A stretch of 22,399 bases of DNA from Elysia marginata (lineage: Eukaryota > Mollusca > Gastropoda > Plakobranchidae). Where the stretch lies: positions 399,755 to 422,153 of the forward strand of contig BMAT01005902.1 of NCBI GenBank assembly GCA_019649035.1, in the 5' to 3' direction. Below, in pieces: positions 1 through 9,253 of the stretch (positions within the stretch are counted from its first letter, which is position 1; each line of letters begins with the position of its first letter). The translations under genes were made by a program, and so were the position numbers. Under the pieces are notes generated by a model. It did no database searches. It saw only the letters and a list, made by a program, of their open reading frames with translations, and was not told the DNA's origin.

Positions 1-363
1 AATGAAGAAGATAACATGATAAGCCGTTGATTGGCTTTTTTTGAACCACTTTCCAATTTTGCAGCATTTTTTTTTAAATGTAAGCTTAAAACAAAACAAT
101 TGTTTCCCACAAAGTTTTTTTTTTAAAGAAATAGATATATTTGTTTTATTGTTTTTTAGGGTGTTTTTGGTGGGGGAGAGGGGTAAAAATAAATGTCTGT
201 AGGTTTCTAGATTTTTTTTTCAGTCTTTTCTTTCTTTTTATATTGGAATAGCACAAAGGCTTTTTTGGTGTTTATAGATGTTTATAGATTATAGGTGTTT
301 GAACAGGCTTCGTAGGTGCATTGTAATTAAGGCATTTTCTCTCTCATTTGTGTTTTTTCCTAG
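1..363 (+). other. 3' part of an intron upstream of the first visible exon
   Basis: T-rich non-coding sequence with homopolymer T runs, ending in a pyrimidine-rich tract and the acceptor TAG at 361-363. No coding segment is supported. The next exon opens two bases into a codon, so this is an intron and not a 5' UTR. The start of the gene, with the PDZ-coding exons expected for this family, is outside the window. Confidence 0.75.
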
Positions 364-747
364 CTTTACCAGCCCCTCTAGTGATCTCACAACCCGGGCC
401 TATTGAGAGTCATAGTAGTCGAATGCAGACTCCTCAACAACTGGTGGCACAGTCCCTAGCCCAAACTCAGGCTGTCCCCCAGTCTTCTTGCCTCCTCTCC
501 TCAAGATCAGTGTCCCCTTTACCTTCACAATTTGACCGTCTATACCAGTCAGAAACAGCTGCCTCAGTTAACCCAATCTCAACATCTGATTCATCAACCA
601 AGGACGGCTATCTTTGTACCTCTTTGTCCCTGCCATCTCCCTCTTCTCCAATGCCATCATCTTGCTCCTCCCAAAGTATCAACTCCGTGATATCAGAACC
701 TGCTGCCGACAGTGGCAGCTATGCTCCAGTTGCTGAGGCCCTTGAAG
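364..747 (+). CDS. ARHGAP21: ARHGAP21/23-like exon 1 of window: Ser/Pro/Gln-rich linker
   Basis: Acceptor TTTTTTCCTAG and donor GAAG|GTCTGT bound an open frame that gives 127 full codons plus one base, after two bases finishing an upstream codon. The protein is rich in Ser, Pro and Gln, with runs such as QTPQQLVAQSLAQTQ and SLPSPSSPMPSS, and has no globular fold I can see. In ARHGAP21/23 proteins this is the disordered stretch between the N-terminal PDZ domain and the PH domain. It is assigned to the gene by frame continuity with the next exon, whose first two bases complete a Gly codon. Base composition is clearly less T-rich than the flanking introns. An apparent start at TTG 348 is intronic and should not be used. 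Confidence 0.8.
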
Positions 748-2872
748 GTCTGTCTCATCCCGCTTTTCTTTAAATGTCGCTGGGTGTGTCTCATTGCCAT
801 TCACCACGCTTATACAACGCAGTTGGCTTGAAGAATTTTATTCCCCTGGCTTAGATTGCAACACTTTATCTTGTCTCTTATATTTGTATAAAACTGTCTG
901 GCTGCTTTTATTTGTGCGTACCATATTAATGAAGAGAACCAATCATTCAATGTGCACTTATATTTTTTTTTTTGGTGTAGGTGATCTCAACATCATATGG
1001 CACTACGTGTATAAAATTTCACAGTTCACCTGAACACCTGATATTCAAATGAGGGATTTAGTGAAGGAAAATTATACTTTCATGTTAGTTCTGGAATATT
1101 TGCAAAAAAGTGAGAGTTTATTGGATATAAACTCAAGGCATTCAGTCCTCGACATCAGCAAAATTAGTGTTGAGCTTCATGCCTAGTTGTCAATGGAGTA
1201 AATACAACGTCTGAAGTTGTTTACCTACTTCACTTATAATTTTTTTACAGGTTGAGTGAAAATCATTTTATTTATTAAAGTAGCCGTCTAAATTTCTTAA
1301 CCTCCTTGGTTTTATCAATTTGTCTTTTGAATTGTCTTACATTTTTGTAAGTCTCCTGATAATGCAGAAACCAACAGTGTTTATTGTATGCTCATATGAT
1401 TTGGTTGAATCTCACTAACTGTTGGCAACCAAGAAAGTTTATATACCAAGAAAAGACTTGCATGTGGATATTGAAAATAAAGTGTTTGAATTATTCATTG
1501 TTTGCACATCTTTCTATGCTTTTAAAATGCATGGTAGAAAACCAACTAAAGCCCCCAAATATTGCTTCTTGTGGGATTCTATTGGTAGGAATTATGATGT
1601 TGTCTCTAGGTCAAAGTGCACTTGATGGTTTGATATAACCATGAAATCAATCAGTTATGAAATCCTTACAGGACCTGACTTTTTGTATTTGTGTTCTGGC
1701 CAAATTGCCCTGTTTTTTTTTTCTCTTTTTTTTTTTTGCATGCCTTTCAAGTGCTCTGGCCCTCTTCCTGTGTTGCATCAATTTTTATTGTAAATTTAAT
1801 GTACTTTCCTGTTGGCTTAAAGAAGCAAAGAGGGAAATGAAGATCTCAGACTTATAAGCAGATCATGCTTGAAGATTTGACAAGAACAGGCATGCAGGTT
1901 TTCCAGTTTTTGCAGAAATTTAGTCTTTTTAACATTTTTCTGCATTTTTCTTTTGCTCAAAAAATGGAAAGTTAACATATATAGACTTAAACAAATTTAA
2001 GACAATCATCAAAGCTTAGTATTTGTGTGTGTTGACATACAGTTCTTAATTAAGAGCATCATACTCTAAAGAAGTCGTCATTTCAACCAAGTATTTGTAT
2101 GTGAAGAGTTCTACGGACAGCTACAGTATCAGCTGAATATTAGCCCTATTAGTATACTTCATAGGTGTCTTGAAAATGTTCCTGCGTTTTTGTATGATAG
2201 TGCTTGCATCTCTGCTAGAAAAAAGTTTGCAATTTACAGAAACAACCTTCTGAAATCAATAATTTGTTTTATATGTCACATCCTTATTTGTCTTTATATT
2301 GTTTTTTTATTTGTTTAAACTTCCACCCATTTTTATGTATATCACATTGAGTGGCTTCTTTGAATTCCTTGTGTTGTTGCTCATAGTCATACCTTTCACC
2401 CCTGAATGCGCACTGCCTCTTCGTGTATTTTTTTTGTTATTATTGTCTTTCCTTTTGCTTTTCCTGTAAAAGAAATTTATAGCAAAATGAGAAGCTTTGT
2501 TTTCAAAGCAAAAGTCCTTAAACATGTTCTCAAATTATAAGATCAGTTTAAAGTTGAATAATCTTGTACATTATAGTTTTATGAATTGTTATAAAGTTAT
2601 TACAGCTGAGAAGCAGCCTAAGAAGGCATTAGCTCAAAACAGATTTTAAAAGATGTCCTCTTGGTAGAGAAATGTTTGAGTTTTTTATCGCAATCCAGAA
2701 GATGAATTGTTGGTCCAATTTTCGTTATGGGGGTCTTGTAAATCTTTTAAGTTTATTTGCAGAGCCAAACAAACATGAGGAAAAGACCCACTTGACTTCA
2801 CACTGCTGTGATTGATTGCGAGAAATTATGCAAAAGGATTCAAGAAATCATTTTGTTCACTTTCTATTGCAG
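748..2872 (+). other. Intron 1 (2,125 bp)
   Basis: Longest intron seen in the gene. It is T-rich with poly-T runs (for example near 1710-1738). A 67-84 codon open stretch at about 1384-1638 lacks convincing splice sites and resembles no family I recognise. No RNA gene or mobile element was recognised. The acceptor is TTTCTATTGCAG ending at 2872. Confidence 0.75.
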
Positions 2873-3001
2873 GGATGGCTTCAAATGACAGCTGTAAGAT
2901 TCTATCACAAAATACAGAAGGACAGCACCATGGAGAGACACAGCACTTTTCTTCCTCCGGAGATGGAGATGTTAGTGTTACCATGAGGAAGAAAATCCAA
3001 G
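2873..3001 (+). CDS. ARHGAP21: ARHGAP21/23-like exon 2: linker before PH domain
   Basis: The 129-base exon starts after TTCTATTGCAG and ends at CAAG|GTACCT, with phase 1 on both sides, so it could be skipped without breaking the frame. It encodes a hydrophilic segment beginning G-MASNDSCKILSQ and ending VTMRKKIQ (residues 128-170). No domain is recognised. The polar composition fits the disordered linker of ARHGAP21/23. Being symmetric in phase, it is a plausible cassette exon, though the sequence gives no direct evidence of alternative splicing. Confidence 0.75.
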
Positions 3002-3498
3002 GTACCTAGATCTATTCTTCCTTCTAAGGCAAGCATGTCTAATCTCTAGTTTTTCCAGCTTTTCCAGATTTCATCCCTTGCAAAGTTTTTGGTTTTGTGT
3101 AATTACTATTCTTTATCTGTTATTGAAACAAGAACAACTATTAAACAATTTATGACTTTGGCAGTCCTTGTCTGTGAGATGCAATCCTTGACTCATGTCC
3201 TTTTTTTTCTAATCATTTGATATCCTTGTTTTTCGGATGATTGAAAATATCAACATGTTTCATCATGAGAATGAGAAAGTTACATTCTAGAGAGGTCTAA
3301 AATTGTGTATTTTTGTTTTATTCTATTTATTTCTGTTTAAAAAATAATGTTTTATGATCAATATTGAATAGAATTGTTACTATTTGAGCCTCAGTTTTTG
3401 ATTGCATGAGTTTTTTGTTTTATAAGCATTATTTTTATCGTATTTTAGCTTTATAAGATGGTACATGCTGATGCTCATTTGTATTTGTACCTTTCAAG
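3002..3498 (+). other. Intron 2 (497 bp)
   Basis: T-rich intron from GTACCT to an acceptor CTTTCAAG at 3498. Nothing else is recognised in it. Confidence 0.75.
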
Positions 3499-3634
3499 AA
3501 TCCTTAGAGGATCAAGCTAACAAGCTTCATAGGAGAACATCATATTTGATGGCCACTGCTAGAGATCGCACCAATACAGTTCCAATTGAGCAAGCTTTCT
3601 CTTCTCCGTACTCTGCTGCAGAGCTTCCTCATCT
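3499..3634 (+). CDS. ARHGAP21: ARHGAP21/23-like exon 3: RRTSYL segment
   Basis: The exon runs from CTTTCAAG| to CATCT|GTGAGT, entering in phase 1 and leaving in phase 2. Residues 171-216 include LHRRTSYLMATARDRTN. Vertebrate ARHGAP23, as I recall it, has RRTSYLLA followed by a short basic stretch at the same place before the PH domain, so this is family support outside the globular domains. The RRTS sequence is a good basophilic-kinase site. Its function is unknown to me. Confidence 0.85.
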
Positions 3635-4209
3635 GTGAGTATCAATTGAAATCTTCTTGGGCTATGAGTGTTTTTTCCTTGCATTAAATTTTAAAGAAAA
3701 AAGAATCGTTTTTAACGGTTGTGAATGAACATAACTACCTACTAGCTCTACAGATTCACAGCTCATAATTTGCTTTATACAGGCGATTTTAATTTATCAG
3801 CTTCAATGAAATTTAAACGTTTTAAACATGTAAAATTAGTGTCATGCTAAATCAGAGTAAACAGGCTGTAAGGGCTTCGGTTTTTATTCTTGGCATACAT
3901 TTTTGTAACCTTGAAAAATAATCAAAATTATATTTACTCTATATTCCTCTATTCAGTCCAACATTATTCTTTAGTTTCAGTTGTTACATTTTCATAGCAA
4001 AATATGTATTAACATGCTTAGATGCTTTCATTTAAAGTTGCAGTAATGCTATTAATTAAAATAAAACAGATCACTCAAAGTTATTCTATGTCTTACATTG
4101 AGGAATTTTCCTATGCTGATAATAATAGCTTGAAGAGAAATAGTGTTGTTTTTAGTAAATTTGCTTTTCTTTGATTCATAATACTTTTATTCCCTTTTTG
4201 TATTTTCAG
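3635..4209 (+). other. Intron 3 (575 bp)
   Basis: A/T-rich intron with a strong GTGAGT donor and a TTTTTGTATTTTCAG acceptor. No further feature is seen. Confidence 0.75.
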
Positions 4210-4273
4210 TCAATCTGCCGGTCCCACTAGGCATCCAAGCTCAGTAAAACTAAACAAATTTTTTGGTGAAATG
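4210..4273 (+). CDS. ARHGAP21: ARHGAP21/23-like exon 4: short linker exon
   Basis: A small 64-base exon between TATTTTCAG and ATG|GTAAGA, completing a Leu codon and then giving 21 codons (residues 217-237), QSAGPTR...SVKLNKFFGEM. The SVKLNKFF element sits where ARHGAP23 has SLRMLRSFF, a short hydrophobic-basic patch upstream of the PH domain. It leaves in phase 0, which matches the next exon. Confidence 0.82.
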
Positions 4274-4856
4274 GTAAGATAATTCAATTTTATAACAATT
4301 TTTTTACCTTTGGCTTTGTGGGTAAAAAGTTCATATGGTCCGTTACTTTTGCTGTCATTTGCTCAAAACACTAAATTTGTTTTAAAAAAACAATTAACAA
4401 GTGTTTTTATGTGACCAATGCACATGTCAAATTTTTCAATACTAGTGGTATTATTTTATGAAGAAAAAAAATTTATACAGTGTTTATAAAACTATAACAT
4501 AACTCTACGACATTTGAAAAAGTGTGTGTGGGTGCATTGGGGAAGGCAAGTGTAAGAGTGCCCATTGCTCTAAGCATTGGGTACAGAGCCATGTTTTTGC
4601 TGATTGACTGGCTGCTATCTAGCATTTGTGGCCCATTGGCAGTTTGCTGTATTGTCTGGCGTGTATGTTAAAACAGATTTTGAAAAATATTTGGGACTAA
4701 AAATGATGTTAGTCCACACATAAAGTCCATACAAGTTGTGAAATTGAAACCCTTAATTGTTTTTCCCACTTCTATATTTCTAGATTGTAGACATTCCTTC
4801 TTGCTTTATTTGTATTAATGTCACTCATACTTTTTCTTTTTTTTTTAAAAAAAAAG
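4274..4856 (+). other. Intron 4 (583 bp) with atypical A-rich acceptor
   Basis: Non-coding. The 3' end is odd: a long T run (about 4830-4846) is followed by about nine A residues immediately before the AG at 4855-4856, separating the pyrimidine tract from the splice junction. A short GT-rich stretch lies near 4521-4533. No gene is seen. Confidence 0.75.
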
Positions 4857-4970
4857 ATCCCAAGCATTGCGGAAGGTGTTGAAATTGTCAAAAGTTCTGA
4901 CGCTGAAGAAGCCCCAGAAGTTATCAGGAAAGGGCCTTTGTCCTGCAAGATTTCAGTCATTGAAGGAAAG
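4857..4970 (+). CDS. ARHGAP21: ARHGAP21/23-like exon 5: start of PH domain
   Basis: 38 codons in phase 0, ending GAAGGAAAG|GTACAA. An acidic lead (KSSDAEEAPEVI) is followed by RKGPLSCKISVIEGK (from about residue 261), the first strand of the PH domain. The usual opening is REGWL or RKGLL; here a Pro follows the Gly. The PH domain of vertebrate ARHGAP21, with the helix after it, binds GTP-loaded ARF1 and brings the protein to the Golgi; whether this ortholog does so is inference. Confidence 0.88.
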
Positions 4971-5478
4971 GTACAATGAGGCTGGCTTTAACCTATTACG
5001 TTGCTCATATATTCACTACTTGTACTCTTACTTCTTCATATTATCATCACCATTGTGCTAAGGCTCTTACAGTTTCTTCTCAAACAAGATGTTTTACGTC
5101 TAAAACTGTTTCTACCACTATTGCTACAATAACCACAACCACCCACCAAACAGCAACACTAAAAATTTTTTTATTTAAAAAAATAAAATTTGTCCATATT
5201 AGTTTCTCTTAAGTTTGATCTTGGAATCGGGAGTAAAGTCTGGGTAAAAAGAGCAATGGATTTTCAAAGGTTTTCATCAAAATACATTTTAAATGGCTTT
5301 AAAATGACTTGGGGCTATTCAAGTTCTAGCGTCATTCCTTAATTTTAAACTTAGATCATATGACTGTTTAGAGATCATATGAGGGAATAAGAAAGTCAAG
5401 CTCTGCCCAGTGTGCAAGTTGTATCATCGCTTGGTTTTTCTCTCAAGACATGTAGTAAATGCCATATTGATTCCCCAG
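4971..5478 (+). other. Intron 5 (508 bp)
   Basis: T-rich at first, with an ACC/AAC-rich stretch near 5112-5160 that gives meaningless Thr-rich reading. The acceptor TTGATTCCCCAG ends at 5478. No gene is seen. Confidence 0.75.
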
Positions 5479-5562
5479 AAATGCAGTGACCGCTCGTGGA
5501 AACCAGTATATGCAGTTCTTCGGCAGAATGAGCTATTTTTAACGAGAGAGAAGGACAATCCT
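5479..5562 (+). CDS. ARHGAP21: ARHGAP21/23-like exon 6: PH domain strands 2-4
   Basis: 28 codons, phase 0 at both ends. The translation KCSDRSWKPVYAVLRQNELF matches the PH core: the W-K-x-x-Y-x-V-L pattern of strand 2 and 3 (WKQMYVVLRGHSLYL in human ARHGAP21, from memory). It ends at TREKDNP, the variable loop where vertebrate proteins also diverge. The donor is CCT|GTAAGT. Confidence 0.92.
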
Positions 5563-5954
5563 GTAAGTTTTGTTTAAAGTTTATACGTATTTTTACTTCT
5601 TTACTTCATTTTTTTGTTCTATAGTAGATGGGTTTGTCTACTCCAGAGTGTGTAAAAACTTAATAGTTGTATTAACCGGCAGTGTGACAATAATTAAGGA
5701 GTCAAGAAATATTCTCCTTGAAGTTGAGTCATTTTTAAAGTTTCTGTTAGTGAAGAGAATTGAAGTGAAACTAAAATTTTTTAACAATTTTACATGGTTT
5801 GAACAAGAAGAAAAAATTTCTGCAAGATGTTATAGTTTACGCAATGACTTTTTTTACTTTAAGCATGAAGGTTTTACGTTAAAACCTTTTAAAGTAAAGC
5901 ATATTGTGTTTTCAAATTATCCACAACTCTTATTTCTTCCTTTTCTTTTGTAAG
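5563..5954 (+). other. Intron 6 (392 bp), open in one frame
   Basis: The + strand is open for 127 codons from 5570 to a TAA at 5951-5953, but in a frame different from exon 6. In the exon's own frame a stop follows within five codons. An inverted repeat with 9-bp arms sits at 5868-5888. I call this intron, not coding. Confidence 0.75.
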
Positions 5955-6164
5955 GCTTCAAGTGGATTTGAGGACCAGCATATCTTACTGCGATCCATCA
6001 TGGTAGAATTTGCTCGGGATTATGCAAAGAAGAAGAAGCATGTGTTTCGTATGAGCACTCACAATGAGTGTGAGTATTTATTTCAGACAGAGGACAGAGG
6101 AACCATGTTGTGTTGGATTCAAGCCATCAAATCCATCAATGACCCAGAAAAGGCAGGCAAAATG
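5955..6164 (+). CDS. ARHGAP21: ARHGAP21/23-like exon 7: PH domain second half
   Basis: 70 codons in phase 0 from TTGTAAG| to AAAATG|GTCAGT (residues 304-373). It reads [15 protein letters not shown], then [19 protein letters not shown], then [16 protein letters not shown]. This matches the last PH strands and C-terminal helix of ARHGAP21/23, which have ISYSETKRKNVFRLTT, ECLFQAEDRDDML and WI-x-x-I. The invariant Trp of the PH helix is present. This exon, with the RhoGAP exons, is the strongest evidence for the family. Confidence 0.95.
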
Positions 6165-6701
6165 GTCAGTCAAACAACATGAGAAAAAACACTTTTGAAA
6201 TTGATTATTGGAATGTAAACAAATCATGTAGAGCCTCAAATGAAAAATATACACAGAACATTTGTTTTGGTTTGGTTTGCAATGTTATTTTTTAACTTGT
6301 TTAACCCTGTGAATACAAACCTTCTATTAGCCTTTTTTCTCCTACCGCCCAAGGCTGTACATCATAAAGTACTGTTTGATGGGCTGTTGAAAAGAAACTT
6401 AAATTCATATGCTGTTATTCAAACTTAAAAAGCAGATGATTCTGAAGTTGTATACATTTTTTACCTCCATTTCACATTATTATAGGGTTTCTTATCCTAT
6501 GATCTTTATCTATTTAAAATACAGGAGAGTGTGTGCCTGAAATCTATATAGACCAAGTCAGACAAAACAAATCCACTAGTGATTTGGTCGTGTAAGCCAT
6601 AAAAACAATTGTGGTAGTATTATAATGCATTTCCAAGCTATTTAAACCCCACAATGTTCAACTACATATCCTTTTTTTTTTAAATATCTTTCCTCTAATA
6701 G
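6165..6701 (+). other. Intron 7 (537 bp)
   Basis: A/T-rich intron from GTCAGT to a CCTCTAATAG acceptor. Short open stretches (for example 6240-6428) are not supported as coding. Confidence 0.75.
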
Positions 6702-6888
6702 GAAGAGATGATTGCCTCAGAACAGGATAGGCAATTTCAAGCTGCACCAGTTGTAGTCATACCTAGTCATAAGATGTCACCTCAGATCGGGGGACACAAG
6801 GGCCGCAAATTGTCTGCTCTTTCACTTAAAGCAAAACTATCATCCTCTCCTAGTATGCGGCGCAAAAAATCAAGTGTTATTGAAAAAG
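6702..6888 (+). CDS. ARHGAP21: ARHGAP21/23-like exon 8: PH-to-GAP linker, basic
   Basis: Enters in phase 0 and leaves in phase 1 at GAAAAAG|GTAAAA. It encodes EEMIASEQDRQFQAAPV, a short helix following the PH domain, then a basic Ser-rich stretch GRKLSALSLKAKLSSS and MRRKKSSVIEKG (residues 374-435). Several R/K-x-x-S patterns suggest phosphorylation by basophilic kinases. In vertebrate ARHGAP21 the segment just after the PH domain forms the helix that helps bind ARF1, so the first 15 residues may serve that role. The last 18 bases of the exon and its donor are repeated 96 bp downstream in the intron. Confidence 0.88.
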
Positions 6889-7080
6889 GTAAAACTTAAT
6901 CTTTTAACTTCTAAGAAATATTATTGATTATTGAGATTTTATTATTTTTTATGTATGCAATGTTAACAAGTGTTATTGAAAAAGGTAAAGATTAATCTTT
7001 TAACTTCTATGTATTTTAAGAAAAACTATTGATTATTGAGATCGAAGTTTTTATTATTTTATGTATCCAATGTTGTTTAA
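6871..7080 (+). repeat. Tandem duplication of exon 8 end and splice donor
   Basis: Copy 1 (6871-6966) covers the last 18 exon bases, the GT donor at 6889 and adjacent intron. Copy 2 (6967-7080) repeats it, with the corresponding GT at 6985. The first 23 bases are identical (6871-6893 against 6967-6989). Further blocks also repeat (TTAATCTTTTAACTTCTA, then ATTGATTATTGAGAT, then ATTTTATGTAT and CAATGTT), interrupted by small insertions in copy 2. Divergence is higher outside the donor region, so the event is not very recent. Confidence 0.85.
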
Positions 7081-7482
7081 CAATAAATAATTATAGGCAG
7101 ATCCATTTTGGTTTCATTTTTAACACTTTTTATTTGATTACAGTAAGCTCCCTGGACATTTCACAGATTTTTTTCTTTTTGCGTACAGACCTAAAAGCGT
7201 TTTTGGTATTTTTGAATAAACCCTTTTTGGGTATATATTGTTCCTTTGTATAAACTAAATCTGGAATGTAACTCCAGTCAATCATGCATAAAATTTACAT
7301 TTTGTTTTAAGTCTTTCTTATATTGTTTTCTTTCAAGAAGAAAGGTTAAGCCTAAGAGGCCCAATGATTTTTATAGACTACAATTTTATGTGTTATCATT
7401 TGATGTAGTTAGACCACTTCTCAACGACATGGTCTATTGGTTACCACTTGTTCAAGTTACCATGTTTATTTTTCTTATTTAG
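6889..7482 (+). other. Intron 8 (594 bp) with duplicated donor
   Basis: The first 190 bases consist of two tandem copies of a sequence that includes the exon 8 end and donor; see the repeat entry. The rest is T-rich with an acceptor TTTTCTTATTTAG at 7482. No gene is seen. Confidence 0.75.
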
Positions 7483-7649
7483 ATGAAAGCATCAAGAAAA
7501 CATGGATGGGACGCATTTCTATGATGAAAAGCCTGAAAAAGCACAGTGATGACTCAAATTCTATTTCTTTGTCTGAACCTGATGGAGATGTTGACAAAAT
7601 GCAATTTGGTGTCCACCTGGAGGATTGTTTTCCATCGCCTCATAATCAG
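7483..7649 (+). CDS. ARHGAP21: ARHGAP21/23-like exon 9: linker and start of RhoGAP domain
   Basis: Enters in phase 1 and leaves in phase 0 at CAG|GTAAGG. It begins DESIKKTWMGRISMMKSLKKHSDD, a basic amphipathic stretch, then an acidic Ser-rich piece, and ends FGVHLEDCFPSPHNQ (residues 477-491). That last segment is the entry to the RhoGAP domain and matches FGVRLDDCPPAHTN in ARHGAP21. Confidence 0.92.
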
Positions 7650-7934
7650 GTAAGGACTAAAACTACTGATCTTTACCGATACAACATAAGATCAGATGAG
7701 CAGTGGACCAATAAAAGGAATAAAGTCTTATTTTACTCTGATGAGTTTTAAATGTTAGCTTCTGTGTAAAGCACTTAGAATTAGAGCTCCTGGGTTGAGT
7801 TCTGTAAAATATGCTTTTTTAATAATCTTTTTTTTTTAATGTACAGATTATATTTGACTTAATTATTTTATTTAAAAGGAAATTTCACCATAAGTTGGCC
7901 CGATCTTTCAAAGCTTAAATTTCTGTTTCCTCAG
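7650..7934 (+). other. Intron 9 (285 bp)
   Basis: Short intron from GTAAGG to TTTCCTCAG. The last 120 bases hold a T run and the pyrimidine tract. No other content is seen. Confidence 0.78.
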
Positions 7935-8169
7935 TATGTTCCTCTCATTGTTGAGCTTTGCACGCGTATTGTGGAGGCCAGAGGCTTGGAAGTGATTGGG
8001 GTTTACAGAGTACCGGGAAATTCTGCGGCCATAAATGCTCTTACCGAGGAGTTCAATCGTGGCATTGATGCTGTGAATATAGACAATGAAAAACTTCTGG
8101 ACATTAACGTCATAAGCAGCCTTTTGAAATCATTCTTTCGCAAACTGGAGGACCCTCTTGTCCCAGCAG
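7935..8169 (+). CDS. ARHGAP21: ARHGAP21/23-like exon 10: RhoGAP catalytic core with arginine finger
   Basis: 78 codons plus one base (residues 492-569), donor GCAG|GTAGGT. It reads [19 protein letters not shown], then GVYRVPGN, then [20 protein letters not shown]. The Arg in GVYRVPG (codon 8007-8009, R516) is the arginine finger that RhoGAPs insert into the GTPase active site to speed GTP hydrolysis. The Lys of [10 protein letters not shown] is the second conserved GAP residue. Both are intact, so the protein should be an active GAP. ARHGAP21 acts on Cdc42 and RhoA at Golgi and junctions, and Drosophila RhoGAP19D keeps Cdc42 off the lateral cortex of epithelial cells; substrate choice here is inferred. 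Confidence 0.97.
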
Positions 8170-9089
8170 GTAGGTTGAGATAGCACTGTAATCGGTCAAG
8201 GGTCATTATTTCATACAGTCAAGTCCAGATTACTTGAATGGGAATCATTTGAATACTTGTTTAATTTGAAGTATATATCTACAGTACTCATCTCATTTCT
8301 CTTTCAGGAAATATACTGATAAGTCAAAATAAGGGTAATGATTAGACGTTAAATTTTGTTACCATGGGATTTGAAATATTGTGATAGGAATGTGTACCTA
8401 AGGTGCATTTGTTTTGTTCTTTTCTTTTAGTTTTTTTTTTTCTGCTACTGGTATTGTTGTTTTTTCATGTATGTTCATCCTCTTTTTATGAAAAACAACA
8501 AAATGTTCAAAACTGGTTAAACAAAGTATCTGATGTTTTAACTTTTCTTTTTAAATACTCATTGTGGAAACAGCCATGTTTCTGGTTCAAATATAAGGAC
8601 CTCGTTTAAGAAAAAGCTTTTTGGTTGTCCTAAGTTGGACTGTATCAGATTAGAGTACATTGATAATGTCAGATTTCCTTTTGTTTTTCACATTGTAACT
8701 CAAAGCTTATATAGTTACTTTCTCCTAGTATTTAGAACAGTTCCCAGCTTAAAACCTAAAAAGTTTATGCTCCAGAATGATTTTAGAGACAAAGCCATGT
8801 CAAAAAGCATCATCATTTCCCAAAGCAGGCGTCGTAACTATTTATTAACTGTTTTCTGACCCATCTTCACTGAGTCTGAAGAAGAGTCTAAATAGACCTA
8901 GCTATCCAAATTAGGCTTTATGTTTTACACAGGGGAGCTAATAAATATCAGGGCCCATGACATCACAGCCGGACACCCTGATATTTTAGAAAGTGCTGAT
9001 AACTAGATAGCTGGGGGTTTTTTTGGTTTTTTTTTTATTTAATGGCAGCTATAGTGCTTTTCATATCAAAATCCATTTGTCTTTCTCAG
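8170..9089 (+). other. Intron 10 (920 bp)
   Basis: T-rich for most of its length. Near its 3' end (about 8890-9016) lies a less T-rich block with a long inverted repeat, described separately. Open stretches at 8403-8609 and 8635-8859 look like chance. The acceptor is TTTGTCTTTCTCAG. Confidence 0.75.
8943..8986. repeat. Perfect 11-bp inverted repeat in intron 10
   Basis: AAATATCAGGG at 8943-8953 is the exact reverse complement of CCCTGATATTT at 8976-8986, with a 22-base GC-richer spacer. Outside it, CCTAGCTATCC (8897-8907) and ATAGCTGGG (9007-9015) are roughly complementary, so the block may be the remains of a small inverted-repeat element of about 120 bp. The hairpin is seen directly; the mobile-element reading is inference. 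Confidence 0.6.
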
Positions 9090-9253
9090 AATATTATGAG
9101 AGCTTCATTGAAGCCAACCGACATCCAGATGAAAGTAAAAGAAAGCTTAAAATCAAGCGATTGTTGCATCTTTTGCCTCCACATCACCACGAGACATTCA
9201 GACACATGGCAGAGCACTTGAATAAAGTTGCTTCTTATGGAAACATGAACAAG
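9090..9253 (+). CDS. ARHGAP21: ARHGAP21/23-like exon 11: RhoGAP middle helices
   Basis: Enters in phase 1 and leaves in phase 0 at AACAAG|GTATGT (residues 570-624). It reads EYYESFIEANRHPDESKRK, then RLLHLLPPHHHETFRHMAEHL, then VASYGNMNK. This aligns with human ARHGAP21 YADFIEANR, LKRLIHDLPEHHYETL and FLSAHL from memory. The LP-x-x-H-x-x-T pattern is typical of RhoGAP helices between the catalytic core and the conserved Asn. Confidence 0.96.

Noticed and set aside
1384..1638. Two overlapping open stretches in intron 1
   Set aside because: No acceptor-donor pair of suitable phase. The protein has no recognisable domain and the flanking exons join in phase without it.
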